From: Candidatus Moraniibacteriota bacterium
Lineage (GTDB): Bacteria > Patescibacteria > Paceibacteria > Moranbacterales > UBA2206
Direction of reading: 5' to 3'
NCBI GenBank assembly: GCA_030645735.1
Contig: JAUSNP010000001.1
Coordinates: forward strand, 1 to 64,000
DNA: 64,000 nucleotides
Shown here: positions 57,384 through 64,000 of the stretch, one piece after another
Layout: the number at the start of each line of letters is the position of its first letter
Position numbering within the stretch: position 1 is the stretch's first letter
Notes under the pieces: model-generated
Databases searched by the model: none
What the model saw: only the letters and a program-made list of their open reading frames with translations
Told to the model about the DNA's origin: nothing
Translations under genes and position numbers: made by a program

Positions 57384-58034
57384 ATGAAAGTATTTCTAGA
57401 TTTTGATGATGTTTTGTTTAATACGAAAAAATTTGTAGTTGATTACAAAAAGATCTTCAGATTGCATGGCATAAGTGAAGATGTCTACAAAAAATATTAT
57501 TATGATTATTTGCCAAATAAAAAAAATAGCAAATTAAAAAAATATATATCAGAGCCACATATTGATAAGATAGGCAAAGAGGAGGGAATTGATGTCAGCG
57601 CGCTTAAACAGGACATCGAGGTTTTTTTAGGCACAGCAAGTAAATATGTTTTTTCTGATGTGTATGATTTTCTGGGTTCTTTCAAAAAGAATGACAGCTA
57701 TTTAATATCATACTCAAAAAATAAGTTTTTGGAATCTAAGATAAAAAATTCTGGCGTGGCGAAGTATTTCAAGAAAGTTGTTATGACGGACTCTTTGAAG
57801 TCATTGCCAGTTAGGGATATAATGCGTGAGGATAATATAAAAAAAGATGAGCAGGTGTTTTTTTTGGATGACAGGATAGAGCAGATAGATGATGTAAAAA
57901 AACATTACAAATGGATAAAAACAGTTTTTATAAATCGTAAAGAAGGCCGCTATCAGAACATCGCCGATGACATGTGTGACTTTGAGTGTAAAAATCTAAA
58001 ACAGGCGAAAAAAATTATCCTAAAAAATTCCTAA
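57384..58034 (+). CDS. HAD-like hydrolase, unassigned
   Basis: A 216-residue protein with VFLDFDDVLFNTKKF (HAD motif I, D6 and D8), LISYSKNKFL (motif II Ser), a Lys near 130 (KKVVMTDS) and VFFLDDRIEQIDDVK (motif IV, Asp pair). The helical cap lies between motifs I and II (about 20-100). Substrate unknown. It is AT-rich and starts 4 bases after yvcK, followed by the NRAMP gene after 6 bases, so it belongs to the same transcript. Confidence 0.75.
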   Translation: MKVFLDFDDVLFNTKKFVVDYKKIFRLHGISEDVYKKYYYDYLPNKKNSKLKKYISEPHIDKIGKEEGIDVSALKQDIEVFLGTASKYVFSDVYDFLGSFKKNDSYLISYSKNKFLESKIKNSGVAKYFKKVVMTDSLKSLPVRDIMREDNIKKDEQVFFLDDRIEQIDDVKKHYKWIKTVFINRKEGRYQNIADDMCDFECKNLKQAKKIILKNS

Positions 58035-58040
58035 AATTCA

Positions 58041-59504
58041 ATGGAAAATAAAAACCAAAATTCGAAGCCTATTGAAGATAAATTTTTTACCCTTTCGGAA
58101 TTTCGCCATGAGGTGGGAATTCCACTAGTTTTGGCTAAGAAGCTGGTTATTTGGGGTGTAGTCGAGGCGGAAAAGGCTGTGGATGGCACTTTGCGGATTG
58201 CGGGCTCGGAGGTGGCTGTGGCGATGGATCTGTTTGAAAAACCTTGGATCAAGGCCTATTATTTCATTCGTGCTTTGGGTCCTGGACTCATCACAGGCGC
58301 TTCAGACGATGATCCATCTGGGATTGGCACATATTCATCAGTTGGCGCGAAATTCGGTTTGGCCATTTTGTGGATGGCAGCTTGGCTTTTGCCGATGATG
58401 ATGGCCATTCAAGAAGTTTGCGCGCGCATTGGAATTGTGACTAACCGCGGACTAGCTGGAGTTTTGCAAAAACACTATAAGAAAAAAATCGTAGGCGTAG
58501 CAGTGGTGCTTTTGATCGTGGCCAACATTGCCAACATTGGAGCGGACCTTGGGGCGATGGCTGCCTCATTGCAAATGTTGATGCCTATCAATTTTTATGT
58601 CGCCGCGATATTTTTTGCAGCACTGACAATTGTTTTGGAAATTTTTGTCGGCTATCATCTGTATGTGAAAGTTTTGAAATGGCTGACGGTTTCAGTGCTG
58701 GCCTATGTGATAACCGGATTTATTATTCAGCCGGAATGGAAAGAAATTTTTGGTTCAGTTTTTGTGCCACAAATATCATTCAGCAAGGAATATCTCTTTG
58801 CGATGATTGCCGTTTTCGGCACCAGTATCACGCCCTATCTTTTTTTCTGGCAGACTTCGGAAGAAGTTGAAGAAAATAAATTGCATAAAAAATTGCACAA
58901 ATTGTTAGGTAAGAAAGAAGACAATCTAAAAGTTAGAATCGGGAGAATGCGCACAGATGTTGGCACGGGAATGATTTTAGCTAACATCGTTTTTTTCTTC
59001 ATTATTTTGACTACTGCCCAAGTGCTTTTCAAGAATGGCATCACTGACATTGGGTCAGCTGAACAAGCAGCGCTGGCCTTGCGACCGCTGGCAGGTGACT
59101 ATGCCTTTTTGCTTTTTGCCTTCGGCATTATCGGTACGGGACTATTAGCAGTGCCAGTTTTGGCTGGATCAGGCGCCTATGCCTTGTCTGAAATTATGAA
59201 TTGGCGCGAAGGTTTGGAAGAAAAATTTTCACGCGCCAAAGGATTCTATTTGGTCATCACTGTTTCAATTTTAGTTGGCTTGGCTTTGAATTTTTTCCAT
59301 ATCAACCCTATCACAGCGCTATATTATTCAGCCTTTTTAAATGGTATAATTGCTTTGCCGCTCTTGATTATTATAATGATTGTAGGGGATGACAAGAAAA
59401 TAATGGGGCGAGAAACCAATCCAATGTGGGTGCGCATATTTGGCTGGCTCTCAATTTTGTTTATGGTGGGCGCAGTAATTGCAACAGGAATTTTGTATTT
59501 GTAA
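58041..59504 (+). CDS. NRAMP-family divalent metal transporter with N-terminal helix-turn-helix-like domain
   Basis: A 487-residue protein. Residues about 75-487 form the transporter: GPGLITGASDDDPSGIGTYS is the NRAMP first helix (DPS metal site) and GASGAY-like and MAIQEVCARIG blocks follow. The first about 65 residues (FTLSEFRHEVGIPLVLAKKL, WGVVEAEKAVDGTLRIAGSE) look like a MerR/excisionase-type winged helix-turn-helix, here fused to a membrane protein. It probably takes up manganese or iron; the N-terminal part may sense or gate, which is inference only. Confidence 0.88.
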   Translation: MENKNQNSKPIEDKFFTLSEFRHEVGIPLVLAKKLVIWGVVEAEKAVDGTLRIAGSEVAVAMDLFEKPWIKAYYFIRALGPGLITGASDDDPSGIGTYSSVGAKFGLAILWMAAWLLPMMMAIQEVCARIGIVTNRGLAGVLQKHYKKKIVGVAVVLLIVANIANIGADLGAMAASLQMLMPINFYVAAIFFAALTIVLEIFVGYHLYVKVLKWLTVSVLAYVITGFIIQPEWKEIFGSVFVPQISFSKEYLFAMIAVFGTSITPYLFFWQTSEEVEENKLHKKLHKLLGKKEDNLKVRIGRMRTDVGTGMILANIVFFFIILTTAQVLFKNGITDIGSAEQAALALRPLAGDYAFLLFAFGIIGTGLLAVPVLAGSGAYALSEIMNWREGLEEKFSRAKGFYLVITVSILVGLALNFFHINPITALYYSAFLNGIIALPLLIIIMIVGDDKKIMGRETNPMWVRIFGWLSILFMVGAVIATGILYL

Positions 59505-59566
59505 ACTGTAAAAGATAAGAAGTAAATATTTTTTTATCACTATAATTAATTTTAAAAAATAAATTT

Positions 59567-61396
59567 ATGTGTGGAATTGTTGGATACATTGGGAAACAAA
59601 AGGCCTACCCTGTGCTTATGGACGGTTTGCATCGTTTGGAATATCGTGGCTATGACAGTGCTGGCGTGGCGATTGTGGATGAAAAGAATAATCTTGTCAT
59701 CAAGTCAGTCGGTCGCGTGGCCAATTTGGAACAAAAGATTGGAGAGAAGGAAATTTTAGGAACTATTGGAATCGCGCACACGCGTTGGGCGACTCATGGC
59801 AAGCCAAGCGACAGAAATTCTCATCCGCATCAAGATTGCACTGGCAACATCAGCTTGGTGCACAATGGCATCGTGGAAAATTATTTGGATCTTAAGAAAA
59901 ATTTGGAAAAGAAAGGTCACAAATTCAAATCAGAAACTGATAGTGAAGTGATTGCGCATCAGATTGAAGAATTTAATAAAAAACTGGGTTATGAAGAATC
60001 AGTTTTTGAAACTTTGAAAATGATTCACGGAACCTATGGCTTGGCGATTGTAAACAAGCAGGAGCCGGACAAAATCATTGTAGCCAGAAGCGGTAGCCCC
60101 TTGGTGTTGGGAATTGGGGATGGTGAATATATCATTGCTTCAGATGTTTCAGCCATCATTCGACACACTCAGCAAGTTGTTTATCTGGAAGATGGTGAAG
60201 TGGCTATTATTACTAAAGATAATTATGCAGTGAAGACGATTAAAAATAAATCAAAAGATAAGGAAATTACTAATTTGGATTGGTCTTTCGACAAGGCTGA
60301 AAAACAAGGTTATGCCCATTTCATGCTGAAAGAAATTTTTGAACAACCTGCAGCCATCGAAGACGCCATTCGTGGACGACTCATCGTGGAAGAGGGTATG
60401 GCGAGATTGGGCGGTTTGCGAACTGTGGCCAAAGAATTGAAAAAGATTGAAAAAATAATTATTGTTTCTTGCGGAACTTCCTATCATGCCGGACTCATTG
60501 GGGAATATATGTTGGAAGAATATGCGGGCATTCCAGTGGAAGTGGAATATGCTTCGGAATTTCGTTATCGCAAACCCATTATCAATTCCAAAACAGCCGT
60601 GATTGCGATTTCGCAATCCGGTGAAACGGCTGACACTTTGGCGGCCATTCGTGAAGCCAAAAACAAAGGCGCGCTGACATTGGGTATTGTCAACACTGTT
60701 GGTTCAACTATTGCGCGCGAAACTGATGCAGGCGTGTATAATCACGCGGGTCCAGAGATTGGCGTGGCCTCGACCAAGGCTTTCACTTCGCAATTGAGCA
60801 TTTTTGTTTTATTGACCTTGATGCTGGGTCGGCAAAAAGATATGTCTTTGGTAACTGGGCAACGCATAGCCAGAGAACTTAAAAAAATCCCTAGGCTCAT
60901 TGAGGTTATTTTGAAACAAGACAAAGAAATTAAAAGAGTGGCTAAGAAATATGCCAAATATACCGACTTCTTGTATTTAGGGCGAAAATATAATTTCCCA
61001 ATTGCGATTGAGGGTGCTTTGAAAATAAAAGAAATTTCTTATGTGCACGCCGAAGGCTATCCAACAGGTGAAATGAAACACGGTCCAATTGCGCTCATAG
61101 ACAAAGATTTCCCTTCAATTTTCATTGCCACCAAAGACAGTGTCTATGAAAAAACAATTTCTGGTATGCAAGAAATCAAGGCGCGTGGTGGCAAAATCAT
61201 TGCCATCGCCACGGAAGGCGACAAGGAAATCGCCAAAATCGCTGATGATGTGATCTATATTCCTAAAACACTGGAGATGTTGACCCCACTCCTATCAGTG
61301 GTGCCATTGCAACTCTTTGCCTATTTTGTCGGGGTCGCTAAAGGCCTCGATGTTGACAAGCCGAGAAATTTAGCCAAATCAGTTACTGTTGAATAG
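59567..61396 (+). CDS. glmS: Glutamine-fructose-6-phosphate aminotransferase
   Basis: A 609-residue enzyme. MCGIVGYIG supplies the N-terminal Cys that cleaves glutamine; HTRWATHGKPSDRNSHPH and LVHNGIVEN are the Ntn-hydrolase part; two SIS domains follow (SCGTSYHAG, AISQSGETADTLAAI and the C-terminal LAKSVTVE). It makes glucosamine-6-phosphate for peptidoglycan precursors. A TATAAT (59541-59546) sits upstream with no -35 box. No glmS ribozyme is visible in the 62-base upstream gap. Confidence 0.97.
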   Translation: MCGIVGYIGKQKAYPVLMDGLHRLEYRGYDSAGVAIVDEKNNLVIKSVGRVANLEQKIGEKEILGTIGIAHTRWATHGKPSDRNSHPHQDCTGNISLVHNGIVENYLDLKKNLEKKGHKFKSETDSEVIAHQIEEFNKKLGYEESVFETLKMIHGTYGLAIVNKQEPDKIIVARSGSPLVLGIGDGEYIIASDVSAIIRHTQQVVYLEDGEVAIITKDNYAVKTIKNKSKDKEITNLDWSFDKAEKQGYAHFMLKEIFEQPAAIEDAIRGRLIVEEGMARLGGLRTVAKELKKIEKIIIVSCGTSYHAGLIGEYMLEEYAGIPVEVEYASEFRYRKPIINSKTAVIAISQSGETADTLAAIREAKNKGALTLGIVNTVGSTIARETDAGVYNHAGPEIGVASTKAFTSQLSIFVLLTLMLGRQKDMSLVTGQRIARELKKIPRLIEVILKQDKEIKRVAKKYAKYTDFLYLGRKYNFPIAIEGALKIKEISYVHAEGYPTGEMKHGPIALIDKDFPSIFIATKDSVYEKTISGMQEIKARGGKIIAIATEGDKEIAKIADDVIYIPKTLEMLTPLLSVVPLQLFAYFVGVAKGLDVDKPRNLAKSVTVE

Positions 61397-61434
61397 GCGC
61401 AATACTTTATTTAAGCCAAAAAAAGTACCATCCA

Positions 61435-61463
61435 TTGACAAAACTGATTTTTAGGTGTATACT
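61435..61463 (+). promoter_or_regulatory. Consensus-like promoter of the 61601 gene
   Basis: Perfect TTGACA (61435-61440), a 17-base spacer and TATACT (61458-61463), among the best promoters in the window; leader about 130 bases. Confidence 0.85.
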
Positions 61464-61600
61464 ATAAAATCAGTTCTTTATATTTAAAGTTGCACTTCAA
61501 AACGGAATCTGGAATATAGCAGAATGGATTTTTTTCAAGAATTTTTTTTGCGATGGCGAAATAATTTCAAGTAGTCAAAGAACTAGCAAGGGAGAAAGAA

Positions 61601-62083
61601 ATGAATATTCTTGGCAAGAAAACTCCAGTCAAAAAAACTGCTCCAAAAAATATGTATGAGGCAAGCTTAGAGGTCAAATGTAGTATTTTTGAGCACATTG
61701 ATCAAGATCTCATGTTTGCGCCATTTGACTCGACCGTCAAATTGGTGAGTCAACCTTTGCTTATTGCAGTAACGAATTTGGAGCTTGTTACTGCGATAGA
61801 AAAGTGTCAACTGGCTGGCATTAGCCTAGGGCAGTTGGCATGGTTCCTGTTTATTAGCCAAAGGCGCGAGGAACATTTCATGACGCCTGTAGTTGTAGAT
61901 AAGGTCCAAGAAGAAGACGGGGAGCGCTCTTTCGTTGATAAAAACGGAAGGAAGCCTCTACTGCGTATGGTGGACTTTAACTGGTGCTCCAGCTACTGGA
62001 GCTTGAGGGTGACGTCTATTGCTGACCCGTTCAAATACGGTGGGTGTAACAGCCGAGTCATCTCCCAGGAGCCTGTAGCTTGA
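61601..62083 (+). CDS. Orphan protein of unknown function
   Basis: A 160-residue protein with a basic N-terminus (KKTPVKKTAPKNMYEASLEV), a mixed hydrophobic centre (LIAVTNLELVTAIEKCQLAG, ISLGQLAWFLF) and a C-terminal region with several Cys/Trp (FNWCSSYWSLRV, GGCNSR). No family recognised. It has an excellent promoter, a GGGAGAAAG Shine-Dalgarno site (61590-61598) and a strong terminator, so it is a monocistronic, probably highly expressed gene. It is soluble by composition. The stop is TGA. Confidence 0.7.
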   Translation: MNILGKKTPVKKTAPKNMYEASLEVKCSIFEHIDQDLMFAPFDSTVKLVSQPLLIAVTNLELVTAIEKCQLAGISLGQLAWFLFISQRREEHFMTPVVVDKVQEEDGERSFVDKNGRKPLLRMVDFNWCSSYWSLRVTSIADPFKYGGCNSRVISQEPVA

Positions 62084-62102
62084 ATTCTAGGCTTTTGGAA
62101 GC

Positions 62103-62153
62103 TTTGGCCCTTTGGAAAATTTCTTCGGAAATATTTCAAAGGGCCATTTTTTA
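62103..62153 (+). terminator. Rho-independent terminator
   Basis: GGCCCTTTG/CAAAGGGCC stem extended by GAAAATTTC and GAAATATTTC around TTCG, followed by six T. Confidence 0.92.
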
Positions 62154-62220
62154 TGCAAAAATTTTGATTTAATTAAGTCTATTTATTAAGATAGTCGATT
62201 TTGTATTTGGGAATGTTGGG

Positions 62221-63117
62221 GTGGGGGAATGGGAGAAAGTTGAGGCGCCTGCGGCAACTGAAAAAATATCAATACTATCCATAGATCCTTCTACAAATGA
62301 ATCGGAAGCTCCTTTGGTGACTATTATTTCCGAGAGAGATGATGATTTCATTTCTTTGACCGATATGGCTAAAAGTAAAAATGCGGAATTTCCAGCAGAT
62401 GTGATTAAGAACTGGCTAAAAACTAGATTTACAATAGATTTTATGGGTTTGTGGGAAAAAGTAAACAATGTTAATTTTAAACCCATCGAATTCGATGGGT
62501 TAAGAAAAGGTGCTGGGTTGAATAGTTTCTCTTTGACGCCTAGGCGATGGATAGAAACTGTTGGGGCAGTGGGAATTGTGAACAAGGCTGGTCGTTATGG
62601 AGGGGGCACATTTGCACATAAGGACATTGCTTTTGAATTCGCAATGTGGATTTCGCCCGAATTCAGATTGTATTTAATTAAAGAATTCCAGCGCTTGAAG
62701 GCTGATGAAAATGAAAAGTTGATTTTAGGTTGGGATGCAAGAAGAATGTTGACCAAAATAAATTATAAAATTCATACAGATGCAATAAAAGAGAATATTG
62801 TGGTGCCATCAAAATTATCCAATAAAGAAGCAAATATTGTTTATGCCAATGAAGCTGATGTTTTGAATGTAGCATTGCTTGGGATGACAGCCAAAGAATG
62901 GAAAAGCAAGAATAAAAATAAAGATGGAAATTTAAGAGATTATGCAGATGTGACGCAATTAGTTTGCTTGGCTAATTTAGAGAATCTCAATGCGGAATAT
63001 ATCCGAGTCGGGTTGCCACAAAAAGAGCGCCTATTGAAGCTCAACGAAAGCGCAATTTCACAGATGAAGTCCTTAGTAGGGAATGCCAGTATTAAAAAAT
63101 TAGAGAATAAAAAGTAA
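62221..63117 (+). CDS. KilA-N domain protein
   Basis: A 298-residue protein. ISLTDMAKSKNAEFPADVIKN and WIETVGAVGIVNKAGRYGGG, FAHKDIAFEFAMWISPEF belong to the KilA-N DNA-binding domain (about 40-155), common in phages, DNA viruses and CPR genomes. The C-terminal half (about 160-298) is charged and helical. The GTG start at 62221 has no good Shine-Dalgarno site, and no in-frame ATG exists before the domain. It may be a phage-derived regulator; no other phage gene is adjacent. Confidence 0.8.
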   Translation: MGEWEKVEAPAATEKISILSIDPSTNESEAPLVTIISERDDDFISLTDMAKSKNAEFPADVIKNWLKTRFTIDFMGLWEKVNNVNFKPIEFDGLRKGAGLNSFSLTPRRWIETVGAVGIVNKAGRYGGGTFAHKDIAFEFAMWISPEFRLYLIKEFQRLKADENEKLILGWDARRMLTKINYKIHTDAIKENIVVPSKLSNKEANIVYANEADVLNVALLGMTAKEWKSKNKNKDGNLRDYADVTQLVCLANLENLNAEYIRVGLPQKERLLKLNESAISQMKSLVGNASIKKLENKK

Positions 63118-63226
63118 AAATCTTGTTTTTTTTGGCGGACTTGCGCCAGAATGACATTTACAGTAAAATTTAGACAAAGCTTGAGTCTAAAAATAATTCG
63201 CCAGTTGGGCGGACAAAAATAAAAAA

Positions 63227-64000
63227 ATGAATAAAACAAAAATTTTGGTGATTGGCGGAGTGGTTTTGCTTTTCACAATTGGAGTTGGATATTTCTTGAT
63301 GCAGAATTCAAATAAGGAGAGCACAGTGCCTAGCTCAAATGCAATTGTGGGCGACGCTTCTGCGGTGCCAGGGGCTGGCGCAACTTGCAGCAAGCAATAT
63401 GAAAATATTTTAGCGCAATATCAACAAAATTTTGACGAATGTCGCTTGAAAGTTGCCAAAGCTACCGATTGCGCCAAGGATCCAAATGCAATATCCAGCG
63501 CCAAACAAAAGAATATTGTAGTGGTGTTTGATTCTTCGGGTAGTATGAACCAAATAGTGGGTGGCAAGAAAAAAATTGATGTGGCTAAAGAAGCCGTATC
63601 TGGTTTTTTGCGAGATATCGACAAAAATACCAATGTATCAATAGTTTTATATGGGCACAAAGGTGGTAACACGCAAGCAAGCAAGAATGTTTCTTGCGCT
63701 GGCATTGACGAAGTGTATTATATCGGGCCAGTGAATGCTGACATCGCCATTTCTAAATTGGCTGGAGCCAAGCCGACAGGTTGGACGCCAATTGCCGCCT
63801 CTTTGCAAAAAGCGAATGATATTTTGAAAAACTATCCAGCTGACAAAAATGACAACATGGTATTGCTAGTTAGTGATGGGGAAGAAACTTGCGGTGGTGA
63901 TCCAGTGGCTAAGGCCAAAGAACTTTTTGGAACTAGCGCAAAAATTGTGACTAATGTGATTGGCTTTGATGTGACAGGACCAGCGGAGCAAAAATTGCAA
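63227..64000 (+). CDS. vWA-domain membrane protein (partial, runs off the window)
   Basis: 258 codons are visible. An N-terminal anchor (about 5-25, ILVIGGVVLLFTIGVGYFL) is followed by a Ser/Ala/Gly linker, a Cys-containing helix pair (C54, C72, C82) and a von Willebrand A domain starting NIVVVFDSSGSMN, whose D102-x-S104-x-S106 is the MIDAS metal site. LLVSDGEETCGGDP is the later vWA strand. It faces outward and probably binds a partner protein through a metal; other genes of a chloride-channel- or BatA-like system are not in view. Confidence 0.85.
   Translation, partial: MNKTKILVIGGVVLLFTIGVGYFLMQNSNKESTVPSSNAIVGDASAVPGAGATCSKQYENILAQYQQNFDECRLKVAKATDCAKDPNAISSAKQKNIVVVFDSSGSMNQIVGGKKKIDVAKEAVSGFLRDIDKNTNVSIVLYGHKGGNTQASKNVSCAGIDEVYYIGPVNADIAISKLAGAKPTGWTPIAASLQKANDILKNYPADKNDNMVLLVSDGEETCGGDPVAKAKELFGTSAKIVTNVIGFDVTGPAEQKLQ

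Noticed and set aside
59505..59566. glmS ribozyme before glmS
   Set aside because: The gap has only 62 AT-rich bases; the ribozyme core needs more than this and no part of it is visible.
1..64000. tRNA genes, rRNA genes, insertion sequences or transposases
   Set aside because: No T-arm-like GGTTCGAATCC box apart from the tmRNA, no rRNA text, and no transposase-like protein was seen by eye; a dedicated scan could still find a missed tRNA.

Overview
The window looks like a chromosomal segment of a Candidate Phyla Radiation (Patescibacteria) bacterium; this is inference from gene style, not a database match. It is AT-rich and uses the standard stop codons: UGA ends argS, recO and the 61601 gene, so this is not the UGA-glycine code of Gracilibacteria. 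Genes are closely packed, almost all on the + strand, often without Shine-Dalgarno sites, and several start codons lie 6-8 bases after a -10 box. Typical CPR traits are the large, secreted, domain-shuffled surface proteins, a LeuRS with an inserted Nudix domain, and a short MetRS.

Region by region. 1-13.6 kb is a cell-surface island: the tail of an FN3-like protein, two paralogous lysozyme-like proteins (418-1491 and 12892-13617), a CAP/SCP protein, a 1437-aa protein with a seven-blade propeller inserted in a GLUG domain, and an 1805-aa HYR/DUF5011 protein. 13.6-21.5 kb holds small metabolic and RNA genes (rhodanese, SemiSWEET, two glycoside hydrolases, four-helix-bundle protein, DUF45 peptidase, EamA transporter, exonuclease, TrmH methyltransferase, HAD). 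21.5-23.7 kb is the only minus-strand block: smpB, ssrA (tmRNA), infC, rpmI, rplT. 23.7-42 kb is translation-centred: argS, an Ile T-box leader over an HD-domain gene and ileS, recO, a DUF11 surface protein, tgt, a U32 peptidase, a Gly T-box leader over glyS, NIF3, an M16 peptidase, an AI-2E permease, rsmI and metG. 42.6-50.8 kb carries tatD and a complete F1Fo ATP synthase operon (atpI-like, B, E, F, H, A, G, D, C). 50.8-61.4 kb has a SulP transporter, leuS-Nudix, a sugar nucleotidyltransferase, yvcK, a HAD protein, NRAMP and glmS. The end holds an orphan gene with an excellent promoter, a KilA-N protein and a truncated vWA protein.

The most striking unexplained signal is a dispersed family of degenerate repeats with a 7-nt period (AAGTTAC, AAGATAC, AAATCCC, AAGTCCA, AAATTCG, AATCGCA, AACTCGT and others). 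In spacers, and in one T-box leader, they form two-armed imperfect hairpins. In at least eight places they lie inside open reading frames (argS twice, ileS, leuS three times, atpH, U32 peptidase), plus a larger G-rich/C-rich version inside the four-helix-bundle gene. The coding copies appear to sit in loops that tolerate insertion. The second highlight is a pair of T-box riboswitches with apparently minimal stem I, each showing the right codon and the right acceptor-pairing bases for its synthetase.
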